A stretch of 64,000 nt of DNA, from contig VGHE01000003.1 in assembly GCA_016868315.1 (NCBI GenBank), forward strand, positions 186,001 to 250,000. The letters run 5' to 3'. Origin of the DNA: Betaproteobacteria bacterium. Its GTDB lineage: Bacteria; Bdellovibrionota_B; Oligoflexia; Silvanigrellales; Silvanigrellaceae. The notes under the pieces were generated by a model. It saw only the letters and a list, made by a program, of their open reading frames with translations. It did no database searches and was not told the origin of the DNA. The number at the start of each line of letters is the position of its first letter. Within the stretch, counting starts at the first letter, position 1. Made by a program: the position numbers and the translations under genes. Below are positions 26,624-35,411 of this stretch, in pieces.

Positions 26624-28711
26624 TTAGCTCGCTTGAGCGATATCTTGCACAATCCCTGCATCCTTCACATGCGCGCCTGGCAAAACAAAGTAGAAACGAG
26701 TCATCTTGCTTTGACGGTCAAAACCAATTTTACCGTTATTGCGTTGTACAAGTCGCTGACAAAAGCCTAATCCAACCCCCATACCGTGAACTGAACCTTT
26801 GGTGGTCACGGGCACATCAAAAAGCTTGTTGAGAACCTCCGGCGAGGGACCTATGCCGCTATCAAGCACACTGATCTCAACAGGAGGCTGCAACGCATCA
26901 ATCGAAACAGACTGAAAAGGTACACTCACCACGCGGATCCAGGGCTTTTCCTGACCTGCAACGGCATCCACAGAGTTTGAAATCAAATTGGCAAAAACTT
27001 GCACCACGTCGCTACGGCGAGCACGCACAGTGCGCGCATTCTCAAAGTCAACCTCAACAAAACCGAGAAAGTTTTGAGTCTTCACTTCGAGCATCTTGAG
27101 GGCATCTTCGAGTGCAGCCTTGAGATCCACATCGACAATATCTTCATTTTGCCCCTCGGCAGACATTGATTTTATTGCGCGAATGGTTTGTATTACGGAG
27201 TCAATCAATCTGAAAATTTCATTCACTTTAACAAGAACAGGCTCCGAAACTTTGGCGAATGATGGCTGCGGTGATTGCTGCTGCAACGTGATTTCATCGC
27301 GAATTCTTTCTGCCTTTAGACGAATGGCAAACACTGGATTGAGGACTTCGTGAGACGTATATCGTGCCGCCATGGCCAAGGTTTTATCCCTCACGCTCGA
27401 CTCTAAGTGAGAATGCGCGGCTTCGAGGCTTTCAAGTGCTTCTTGCTTCTCTATCATGGTGCGACGCATCTTTTCAGACAATACAAATGAAAGCAGAATA
27501 GACTCTAACGTGGCACTGAGAAGCACGATGTTCAGCGTGAAGGTGGTGGACGGGAGCCAACCAAACATCTTAATGCAGTAGGCTGCAGCGCCTGCAAAAA
27601 GAACCGCCTCTGCAACAATAAATAGATCAGCGACACGCCCGTAATTTGGTCGAGCGCGCCATGCTCGGCTCAACCCCAAGGTCAACGCTGCGAGCGCACA
27701 CAGATTCGCTTGGATGGAAGCGAAGAATCCGCCCTCAAAAAGCTGCAAAACAAACCCAAGTCCACAGAGCGATGCAAAGAAAATCCAAATCATTTTTTCA
27801 ATGCGGGTCATCGGTGTCTGTTTAAACAAGCTGTAAGAGAAGGCGATGTAACTCAGACTCACCAGATTAATAAGAATATTGGCCGAGTTATAATGCAACC
27901 AAAGAGTATCTGGCCACAAGAACATATGCCCCGTGCCGTTAATGGATGCAGCCATCAGCGCAATCGACGCAACATACACACCATAAAAAAGAAACTCATT
28001 CTCGCGGCGCGCCACACCCACCATAATGTTGTAAAGAGACAGCAACAAAAGACCACCAAACAGGCTTGCTAGAGGTACAAGCTCGCGAATCACTGAGCTC
28101 AAAAATACTCTTTCATCGAGCAACAAAAAGGGAACATTCATAACGTGTGCTTTGAGCCGCACGAGTGCCTGGTAGCGCTGTCCAGGTTGTACTTGGAGAG
28201 AAAAAGAGACGTGCCGCACGTCGTTCAGATTCTGAGAACGCGGTAGAAGTTTGTCGGTGAAGACCTGGGTCTGACCCAAGCGAGAGCTTTGCTCGCCTTG
28301 ATTACTTACAATTTCGGTCAGCGAGCCGTTGATATAAGTGTGACGCAATTGCAAAACAAAGGATGAGGCACGAGCGTCGGCAGGATTGTCGAATTGCATC
28401 CAGACCCACACCCCCTCGCGCAGATACCCAAGATCCAGCTGCCCTGTTTCGCCACCGGTTGGTTTGAATTGACCCGCACGCAAAGCTCCAAACGCCTGCT
28501 CGACGCTCAACTCCTGACCCACGGGCTCCTTTAGATAGTGCAAAGCGACCTTTTCGGAAGTCACCTCCGAATGATTCATGAGGTACGAGGTTACAAGAAG
28601 GAAGGTGAGTGCGGTGAAAAAAACGAGCAAGTAACCACCGCGGTCATTCCCCTTTTCTCCTGAATGATTTTCAGAGCTCGTTCCGACCGAAGTCAGGTGC
28701 CTTTGTGTCAT
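26624..28711 (-). CDS. 7TMR-DISM sensor histidine kinase
   Basis: 695 aa. A membrane anchor (~27-45) leads to a periplasmic 7TMR-DISMED2-type beta domain (~60-200), seven spans (~210-415), a coiled-coil, and the kinase core. The phospho-acceptor is His454 in YTSHEVLNPV, the N box is VFANLISNSVDA, and the G boxes are VLDSGIGPSPE and GMGVGLGFCQRLV. DISM domains typically bind carbohydrate-like ligands. No response regulator is adjacent, so the partner is elsewhere. ATG 28711 follows AGGGGG at 5 nt; the more distal in-frame start lacks one. Its 3' end lies 10 bp from the convergent pseudo-phosphatase gene. Confidence 0.9.
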   Translation of the reverse strand: MTQRHLTSVGTSSENHSGEKGNDRGGYLLVFFTALTFLLVTSYLMNHSEVTSEKVALHYLKEPVGQELSVEQAFGALRAGQFKPTGGETGQLDLGYLREGVWVWMQFDNPADARASSFVLQLRHTYINGSLTEIVSNQGEQSSRLGQTQVFTDKLLPRSQNLNDVRHVSFSLQVQPGQRYQALVRLKAHVMNVPFLLLDERVFLSSVIRELVPLASLFGGLLLLSLYNIMVGVARRENEFLFYGVYVASIALMAASINGTGHMFLWPDTLWLHYNSANILINLVSLSYIAFSYSLFKQTPMTRIEKMIWIFFASLCGLGFVLQLFEGGFFASIQANLCALAALTLGLSRAWRARPNYGRVADLFIVAEAVLFAGAAAYCIKMFGWLPSTTFTLNIVLLSATLESILLSFVLSEKMRRTMIEKQEALESLEAAHSHLESSVRDKTLAMAARYTSHEVLNPVFAIRLKAERIRDEITLQQQSPQPSFAKVSEPVLVKVNEIFRLIDSVIQTIRAIKSMSAEGQNEDIVDVDLKAALEDALKMLEVKTQNFLGFVEVDFENARTVRARRSDVVQVFANLISNSVDAVAGQEKPWIRVVSVPFQSVSIDALQPPVEISVLDSGIGPSPEVLNKLFDVPVTTKGSVHGMGVGLGFCQRLVQRNNGKIGFDRQSKMTRFYFVLPGAHVKDAGIVQDIAQAS

Positions 28712-28971
28712 GGTTCCCCCTTGAACCACCTGGGTTCGGCACCACTGAATAAAAACACAAAGAAAACACAATTACGTTGCAATTACATTGACATACAGCA
28801 CGAAAGTGAATCAACTGTATTGAAATACTCTGGAACCACACCTCTTCCTGAATTCCTCAATAAATTCATACAATCAGCCGGAAAGTCCAGAAACAGCCCT
28901 TGCCAAATACCTCTTTGTTGGTACTGTACGCAGCACTTGAAGCCCTTAATATTGTCTGCAGGGAGTTCCTT

Positions 28972-30372
28972 ATGAGAGTTCTGCCACTCACTCTGGCTCT
29001 GGTCGTCGGTACATTTCAGTTTACAGCACAAGCCGCAGTGATCGGCGTTGTCGACTCCGGCGTTGACTTCAAACACCCAGACATCGCTCCGCACACATGG
29101 GTCAATCCAGGTGAAATTCCCAACAACGGTCTCGACGACGAACAAGACGGATACGTTGACGACGTCAACGGCTGGAACTTCGTTGAGAACAACGCAATGC
29201 TGCTCGACAGCAAGTATCTAAACACCTTCCCACCAGAGACACCGCGCTTCTTTGAAATTCAGAAACGTCTGCTCGAAGGCACCGCGACCGATGAAGACAA
29301 AGCGTGGCTGAAGGAAAACTTGGATAAGCCTGAATTCCGCAAAAAGCTCGGCATTTTCGGAAACTTTGTGCACGGAACGCATGTGGCTGGAATTGCATTG
29401 CGGAAGAATACCCAAGCTGACCTCCTCGGTATCAAAATGATTCCCACCGAGAATCCGCTTGCTCCAAACTCCGCCTACGGCATCCGCGATAACGCACGCG
29501 CTGCTTCACGCTTTGTTTCTCGCGTCTGGAACACGGTCTGGCCTGTGCTGCGCGATGCTGGCTTGAAAGCAGGTCTGTCGAAACTGGCAGAGCTGCAAAG
29601 CACACAGTTCACCAAGGTGGCGTTGTATCTCGCAGACAAGCGTACCGATGTTGCGAACTACTCTTTGGGAGTCAGCACTGCGGCTGCATCGAACATCGTC
29701 AAGCCTGTCCTGAAGGCTGTTTTGGGTCGCGAACCAACTGAAGAAGAAATCAAAAACTATGCATCGTTCTTCGTTGCACGCGTCTCAGAGAATGCACAGA
29801 AATGGGTTGCTCTTGCACCTGACACGCTGTTTGTGATTGCGGCAGGCAACGACGGAACCGACAACGACGTTCTTCCCACGGCACCCGCAAATGCAAAGGC
29901 GCCCAACACAATCACCGTGGCAGCAACTCTGGGTCGCACCCGTTTGGCACAATTCTCCAACTACGGCCGCCAGATGGTGGACGTGGCTGCGCCCGGAGTG
30001 GGCATCACCTCTGCTCTGCCTGGTGGTGGTGAACTCGTGCTGAGCGGAACAAGTCAGGCTGCGCCTTACGTTGCACAGGTCGCTGCTGCAATCAAAGACG
30101 CCAACACCGATCTGAGCGTCCACGACCTCAAGCGCATTCTGATGGGCACAGTCGATACGCGTGACTGGCTGGCGGACAAGGTGAAGAGCTCAGGCATCGT
30201 CAACCGCGATCGCGCGGTTCGCGCGGCTGAATTGTCGAATAAAATGAGCGTCGCTCAGGCCATCATCCAAGCCAACAAAGACATTGCGGATCTCGAAACC
30301 CCCTACGAGCGCGTTCTCTCTGCCGAAGACGAAGCACTTCTGTGGGCTCCAGAGCTGCCTATCGGGCTCTGA
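28972..30372 (+). CDS. Subtilisin-like serine protease (S8), secreted
   Basis: 466 aa. A signal peptide (1-~21) is followed almost at once by the catalytic domain. The triad is Asp28 (VVDSGVDFKHPD), His134 (VHGTHVAGIAL) and Ser361 (LSGTSQAAPYVA), with oxyanion Asn293 (IAAGNDG). There is a ~100-residue Asp/Glu-rich insertion between Asp and His, including calcium-like DDEQDGYVDDVNG. The Asp is only ~6 residues after the predicted cleavage site, so there is no I9-type propeptide. AGGGAG lies 6 nt before the ATG. The last ~60 residues form a helical C-terminal tail. Stop is 2 bp from the convergent LolA-like gene. Confidence 0.9.
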   Translation: MRVLPLTLALVVGTFQFTAQAAVIGVVDSGVDFKHPDIAPHTWVNPGEIPNNGLDDEQDGYVDDVNGWNFVENNAMLLDSKYLNTFPPETPRFFEIQKRLLEGTATDEDKAWLKENLDKPEFRKKLGIFGNFVHGTHVAGIALRKNTQADLLGIKMIPTENPLAPNSAYGIRDNARAASRFVSRVWNTVWPVLRDAGLKAGLSKLAELQSTQFTKVALYLADKRTDVANYSLGVSTAAASNIVKPVLKAVLGREPTEEEIKNYASFFVARVSENAQKWVALAPDTLFVIAAGNDGTDNDVLPTAPANAKAPNTITVAATLGRTRLAQFSNYGRQMVDVAAPGVGITSALPGGGELVLSGTSQAAPYVAQVAAAIKDANTDLSVHDLKRILMGTVDTRDWLADKVKSSGIVNRDRAVRAAELSNKMSVAQAIIQANKDIADLETPYERVLSAEDEALLWAPELPIGL

Positions 30373-30374
30373 TT

Positions 30375-31139
30375 TCAACGCACCACATTGTTGATGTTGA
30401 AAATTGAATCGTCGTGCGACTCCTCGCGCGGCGATTCGTATTTTATGGTGGTTATATTCTTTGGAAACGCGGCGTCCACAATCACCATCTGACTGACGAA
30501 AGGAATCTTCTTTCCACCGCTCACCAGGGAGTTGTTGTATTCGAACGTCGCAGTCTTAAAGAGCTCACCGCTCAAAGTCAGAAATTCGGCCTTTAACGCA
30601 AGTTTTTTATCTTTTGAAATCCAGTAACGGATCTTGTCGTACGTAACATTTTTGTCGCGTGCCTTGAGGTTCAACAGATAGGCAGCTGTGCTGCCCAGAA
30701 CCACCTCTTTATCAAAGCTGGCGTTATAATCACGAGCATAATTGGTCGATGCAATATCGCCATTTGCAGCCTGACCCGAGAGACGCTGCCGTGCCGAAAT
30801 TGCAACCGGCTTCTTTATTCCAGGCTTGAGAAACCAGAGATTTCTATTGTTGAAAAGAACGACTTCGCCTTTACAACGAGGCGGATTCACGCACTCCGCA
30901 AGGGCGTTTACCCCCTTGGCACGGACTTCATACTTTGAGGTTGAGGTCTCATCATCCTCGACGGTATCAATCGTAATGTTCCAGGTCACACCCACAGCTA
31001 AACCGCCACGAAAGCGATCGGAGGCTTTCATCAGCTCTTCGACGTTGGGTGACGCAAAGGCTGCAATAGGATAGATGAACAAAGCGATGCATCCAACGGT
31101 TTTAGGCACCATTCGTGTCGCGATACAGCCTTCACTCAT
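30375..31139 (-). CDS. LolA-like periplasmic lipoprotein/lipid-sorting protein
   Basis: 254 aa. A signal peptide (KTVGCIALFIYPIAAFA) precedes a single beta-rich domain with a LolA-like order: the helix NVEELMKASDRFRGG, then long strands with WNITIDTV, KYEVRAKG, LWFLKPG, YLLNLKARDKN, YWISKDKKLALKAEF and NITTIKYE. This fits the outer-membrane lipoprotein-sorting superfamily used with LolCDE-, MacB- or MMPL-type machines. ATG 31139 has AAGGAG ~8 nt upstream. It is the last gene of a three-gene set with the ATPase 30 bp upstream and the barrel protein before it. Permeases are divergent at 34-36.7 kb. Confidence 0.75.
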   Translation of the reverse strand: MSEGCIATRMVPKTVGCIALFIYPIAAFASPNVEELMKASDRFRGGLAVGVTWNITIDTVEDDETSTSKYEVRAKGVNALAECVNPPRCKGEVVLFNNRNLWFLKPGIKKPVAISARQRLSGQAANGDIASTNYARDYNASFDKEVVLGSTAAYLLNLKARDKNVTYDKIRYWISKDKKLALKAEFLTLSGELFKTATFEYNNSLVSGGKKIPFVSQMVIVDAAFPKNITTIKYESPREESHDDSIFNINNVVR

Positions 31140-31169
31140 CACAATCTCTCCTTCAAAATACATTCGCGT

Positions 31170-31880
31170 TCACGACGCACGGTTGAGAACGGCATCCGAT
31201 TCAACAATCAGTCCGTCCTGCAGACGAACAACGGTGCGAACGCGACCCATAAGCTTCTCGTCGTGGGTCGAAAATAGAAAAGTCACTCCCGTGCGCGCAT
31301 TAATATCCAGCATCAAATCAATAATTTTATGAGCTGTAACAGAGTCCAGATTTGCGGTGGGCTCATCTGCAAGAACAAGCGCAGGTTGGGTCACGAGGGC
31401 ACGGGCAATAGCAACACGTTGTCGTTGACCCCCCGAAAGTTGGTCAGGCAGATGCTTCTGAAAATCCGAGAGACCTACTTTTTCAAGCGCCTCACGCACG
31501 CGCTGTGTGCGAGTGTGCTTGTCCACCTGTGCTTGTATGGTCAATGGTAACTCGACGTTGTCGAAAACATTGAGAACCGGAATGAGATTGAAAGTTTGGA
31601 AAATGAACCCAATTTTTAGATTGCGGAGTTCACTTTTTTCATTATCGCTCAGGTTCAGAACCGAGCGCCCCTCAAGTAGAACCTCACCAGAATCCGGAAC
31701 ATCAATGCAACCAACCATGTTGAGGAGTGTGCTCTTACCCGAGCCAGACGCACCGACAACCGCGGTGAAGTCGCCCTGCGCTAAGCTGAAATTTACCCCA
31801 CGCAGTGCAGGTGTTGTGGTCTTTCCAAGCTGGTAGCCTTTATGGACATCTTTCAGCTCAATGAGACATTTACCAGACAT
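31170..31880 (-). CDS. LolD/MacB-class ABC transporter ATPase
   Basis: 236 aa. Walker A is GASGSGKSTLLN, the Q-loop is IFQTFNLIPVL, the signature is LSGGQRQRVAIARALV, Walker B is LVLADEPTANLD, and the switch is FSTHDEKLM. It belongs to the o228/LolD-MacB group that powers mechanotransmission machines rather than import. ATG 31880 follows GGGG at ~7 nt and overlaps the preceding barrel gene by 11 bp. Cognate FtsX-type permeases are very probably the two divergent genes at 33993-36719. A second ATPase of this class, ybbA, has its own adjacent permease. Confidence 0.92.
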   Translation of the reverse strand: MSGKCLIELKDVHKGYQLGKTTTPALRGVNFSLAQGDFTAVVGASGSGKSTLLNMVGCIDVPDSGEVLLEGRSVLNLSDNEKSELRNLKIGFIFQTFNLIPVLNVFDNVELPLTIQAQVDKHTRTQRVREALEKVGLSDFQKHLPDQLSGGQRQRVAIARALVTQPALVLADEPTANLDSVTAHKIIDLMLDINARTGVTFLFSTHDEKLMGRVRTVVRLQDGLIVESDAVLNRAS

Positions 31881-33795
31881 GTTTATGCCCCAATGAAAGA
31901 GAAAAACGGCGAGCGACTGCAGCAGCAGAGACATTCTCTCCGTGATAACCGCCGAGCGACGCGAAAAACACTGTGTTGTCTGAGAACAGGTATTCGCCGT
32001 ACGCGACAAATAACCCGGATGAATCTTCAAAAGGCTTCAGATAACGAACGAGCGAGGTCCATTTGTTCTGTGGACCGAAATTATTGCGACGCGCCGCGAA
32101 CAGAACTCCATACTTCGACTGAGATTCAGCTCCGGGCTGAAAAAACAAGGGCAGGAAAGGAGAATTCCCGCGTTCGAGCGTTTGCGCATCTTGGAGGGTT
32201 GCGTCATCGAGACCAACACTGTTGACATAACCTTCCGCGCGCACTTCCATATTGTCAGGAAGTGAGTAGCGCGCCCCAACAACGAGTTCAAAGTTGGTCG
32301 CTTCTTTTTTCAATTCCGGTAAGTCGTAAACGATAAAAGAATTCGTCTGCGCACGCCCAGGAACATTTATGCGCGTTGGCAAAGCCAGGTCTGCCCCCTG
32401 AAATTGAGCTGCATCTGCATAGATCTGTAAATTATCGGACAAGGAATAGGTCGCATACTGCCCGACAAAAGGAAAACCCTGTTTCTCGGCAACCCCGAGC
32501 ACAATACCAACAGAGTTAGCTGCGTTATTCCAGGAATACTCAGGTTTAATTAAAGCGCGTCGCCCTGCAAATATTCGCGGTCTTTCTTGCTGTTCGGGTT
32601 CATATTCAGCCATCGCAACAACACTCAGCTGTTGGCCTAAACTAAAATTCATCCGCACAAGGTCGCGGGTCTCAACCTCACTCTGAGGATTGCGAATCAG
32701 TGTATCTGCCAAACGAGTCGGCCTGAAAATCCAGTTACTCGGACTCCTGAGTTCTGCTGGCCCCCACTGAAAGTTCTGCTTTCCAGCTGTGAGTGAAAAT
32801 TGTGCTGATGGCTTAAGGACAGCGAATATCTCGCCAACGTTGGCCGTAAACTGACTCGTGAGTTGGTCTTTACCACTGAGTTTACTTGCACGTTCATGAG
32901 CGAGAAGGATTCGGCTACGAATATTCAACTGGAAGCTTCGACCGTTGGATAGCTTCACACTCGGATAAATTTGATCCCGCAAAACAAACCAGGGCACAAG
33001 AATCGCATCGTTCGAAAATGACCCGAAATCAACCGCAGGCATGGCCAGCGCAGCGGTGATAATATTTTCAAGACCGGCTGAGAATTTGATGTCGGATTTA
33101 TCCTGAAAATAGGAAGGCACGGGAGGTTCTTTCGGCTCCGGCTTGGGCTTGGATTTAGACTTGCTTTGCTTTTTAGAGGAGTTTTTCTGTTTTTTGGTTT
33201 TCTTTTTCTCGGTCGGCTCGCTCTCCTGAGGAGAGCTCGATTCATCTGGTTTTACGCTCTCCGGCGGCACCTCTGCGTCCGGTTTGAGTTCGGTCATTGT
33301 ACCCGACTTCGGTTCACCCACTTCCGGCTGCCCGCTCTTTTCCTGAGAAACTGCGCTCTCGGGGTTCTGTGTTGGCTCAGTTGTCGCATTGGGCGGCGTG
33401 AAATCTTCGGTCGCAGGAGGTGTCATCCCCCCGTTTTCTGGTGCACCGAAGGCGTCCGAATCGGGATTGGATGGTGCAGAGCTCGGAGCGGCTGGAGCTG
33501 GTTTGCTGCGTGGTGCAGAGTATCCCGAGGGCGGCTGATAGAAATCTGATTCTGTGCTCCCGCTGCTCTCGCTTACGGGATCAATGCCATCGAAATTCTC
33601 GGGCTCGTTGCTCTGGCTTGCCCCACTGCTTTCCGGTGATGATCTCTGCGGACTGGATTCAGAGCTTTCGCTCTCAAAAGGAATTTCGATCGGATACTCA
33701 GTTGGTGCCTCGTTTCCTTTCGCAGCAGCGCTTATGAGCGCAAAAGGAAGAACGTGCAGACAATAGACAGACACTCTGATTTTTGTCGGAAGCAC
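31870..33795 (-). CDS. Outer-membrane beta-barrel protein with long Pro/Ser/Lys-rich linker
   Basis: 641 aa. Signal peptide 1-~25; disordered Ser/Glu/Pro-rich segment ~27-196; a Lys-rich patch ~197-222 (EKKKTKKQKNSSKKQSKSK); then a C-terminal barrel domain ~236-641 rich in alternating strands, with family-like pieces GKQNFQWGPAELRSPSN and WNNAANSVG and a terminal aromatic (GHKHVW). A porin-like domain of this type often sits with LolA-like proteins. The linker could span the periplasm or bind peptidoglycan. It is first in the operon with the ATPase and LolA-like genes, so I infer an envelope-spanning transport role. Polyproline content makes it an EF-P client. Confidence 0.7.
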   Translation of the reverse strand: MLPTKIRVSVYCLHVLPFALISAAAKGNEAPTEYPIEIPFESESSESSPQRSSPESSGASQSNEPENFDGIDPVSESSGSTESDFYQPPSGYSAPRSKPAPAAPSSAPSNPDSDAFGAPENGGMTPPATEDFTPPNATTEPTQNPESAVSQEKSGQPEVGEPKSGTMTELKPDAEVPPESVKPDESSSPQESEPTEKKKTKKQKNSSKKQSKSKSKPKPEPKEPPVPSYFQDKSDIKFSAGLENIITAALAMPAVDFGSFSNDAILVPWFVLRDQIYPSVKLSNGRSFQLNIRSRILLAHERASKLSGKDQLTSQFTANVGEIFAVLKPSAQFSLTAGKQNFQWGPAELRSPSNWIFRPTRLADTLIRNPQSEVETRDLVRMNFSLGQQLSVVAMAEYEPEQQERPRIFAGRRALIKPEYSWNNAANSVGIVLGVAEKQGFPFVGQYATYSLSDNLQIYADAAQFQGADLALPTRINVPGRAQTNSFIVYDLPELKKEATNFELVVGARYSLPDNMEVRAEGYVNSVGLDDATLQDAQTLERGNSPFLPLFFQPGAESQSKYGVLFAARRNNFGPQNKWTSLVRYLKPFEDSSGLFVAYGEYLFSDNTVFFASLGGYHGENVSAAAVARRFSLSLGHKHVW

Positions 33796-33992
33796 CCAAA
33801 AACCTCCTCATGCATCGATGCTAAGCATAACGGGTTGAGCCGATGCTCGAGGCAGAAACTTTGCCTGGGAAGCCATTTTTTTTTGCCCGCTTAGGGGGAA
33901 AATGTGTCACCTGAGACAAAGACAATGCATTTTTTTCACCCTGCTGTTACCTTGGAGTGCTACTCTTTTTCAGAGATCCGGAGACTGCACCC

Positions 33993-35363
33993 ATGACGAC
34001 ACGCCTGGCGTTGGCGTTCAAGAATCTGGGACGGAACCGCCGCAGAAACCTTGCCACGGCAAGTGCAATCGTTCTGGGCTATGCCGGCCTTATTCTTTTG
34101 GGTGGGTTTGTCACACGCATTGAGAAATTTTTCCGTGCAACTTCGGTCTACGTAAACCACATTGGCAGTCTCTCGATTTACAAGCCTGAGGGGGTCGAAA
34201 AACACCTTCTCAAACCTAGGAAATATAGCCTTTCACCTGACGAGCAAATGAAAGCCAGACAGGTTCTTGAGCGCATCTTTCCGCAACATGAGGGAATCGG
34301 TGCGAGTCTGCACGGATTTACCCTTGTCGGAAATGGTTGCAAAACCTGGCCGGTGCGTATCTCGGGGCTAGAACCGGCACTGGAAGAAAAGCTCCTCAAG
34401 CATTGGGCCGTGGAAAAGTACGCCCCGGAGCTGCTAAACTCTCGGCGTGGAAAAGCGCTCTGGGAATTCAAGAACATGATTCCCATCCTTGTAACAGAGA
34501 AGGTCGCGCGTAACCTGGGCAAAGACAACCTGAACCTAGACCATTCTCTGCCATCGAGCGCACCTGCCTCAACCACGGTTCCGGATTGCAATGCTGCTGA
34601 TTTCCGCGCACAGAGTTCGAATGACCCGAACGTACAGCTGGCAGGGCGAACCTTCCAAAACAACTTTTCCGCTATCGACGCGGAGATCGTTGGATTTTAT
34701 TCCAGCGGACTGGAACTCCTCGAGGAATCTGCAGCCCAGCTGCCACTTGAGGCTCTGCAAAAACTTTACGAGACCGAAGCGGTCACCAAAATGGCTATCT
34801 ACTTGCCGTGGGATACACCTGTTGAAGAGAATGCAGCGCTTCTGAATTCAGAACTCAAAAAAGCAGGGCTCGATTTGGAAGTGCATCACTTCAAAGAATT
34901 TTCAGTCAATCCCTTCTATGCAGGATTCATGAATCTGATTTACGTCATGTCGGCCTTTTTCCTCACCCTTGCCGTTTGTGTGGTGACGCTCACTGTTTCC
35001 GACACCATGACCATGAGCGTGCTCGAGCGTTCCAAAGAAATCGGCACGCTGCGCGCAGTCGGTTTCAAAAAGCAACAAATCAGCCGCATGTTCTCTGAAG
35101 AGGGAACACTGCTTGGTCTTTTGAGCCTGCCCGTTGGTCTGCTGGTGGCCTGGACAGTGACCTTGATCGTCAACGCAGCCAAAATCCTATTCGAGGTTCC
35201 AGGTATTTCGACACGCCTTGAGGTTGTGCTTGAAATTGACCCTGTCCACTGCGCCGTTGCCGGTGTTTTACTCGTTACGGTAACAAGCATCTCCGGCTGG
35301 ATAACCTCCGTTCGAACCAGCCGTCGTCAAATTGTCAAACTGCTGCAATCTCATGTTTCGTGA
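33993..35363 (+). CDS. FtsX/LolC-type ABC permease (first of two)
   Basis: 456 aa. One N-terminal span (NLATASAIVLGYAGLILLGGF) is followed by a MacB-like periplasmic domain of ~280 residues and a C-terminal FtsX core of three spans. The core contains the coupling helix RSKEIGTLRAVGFKKQQISRM, which docks on the ATPase. ATG 33993 has GGAG ~10 nt upstream; the in-frame GTG at 33957 is less likely. It lies 48 bp before a second permease of the same class, as LolC/LolE do. The gene is divergent from the barrel-ATPase-LolA set. Confidence 0.9.
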   Translation: MTTRLALAFKNLGRNRRRNLATASAIVLGYAGLILLGGFVTRIEKFFRATSVYVNHIGSLSIYKPEGVEKHLLKPRKYSLSPDEQMKARQVLERIFPQHEGIGASLHGFTLVGNGCKTWPVRISGLEPALEEKLLKHWAVEKYAPELLNSRRGKALWEFKNMIPILVTEKVARNLGKDNLNLDHSLPSSAPASTTVPDCNAADFRAQSSNDPNVQLAGRTFQNNFSAIDAEIVGFYSSGLELLEESAAQLPLEALQKLYETEAVTKMAIYLPWDTPVEENAALLNSELKKAGLDLEVHHFKEFSVNPFYAGFMNLIYVMSAFFLTLAVCVVTLTVSDTMTMSVLERSKEIGTLRAVGFKKQQISRMFSEEGTLLGLLSLPVGLLVAWTVTLIVNAAKILFEVPGISTRLEVVLEIDPVHCAVAGVLLVTVTSISGWITSVRTSRRQIVKLLQSHVS

Positions 35364-35411
35364 GTTCGGTGCCATGTTCGCCGAGATGAGGTCTCGGGCA
35401 TTGAGGAGCGT

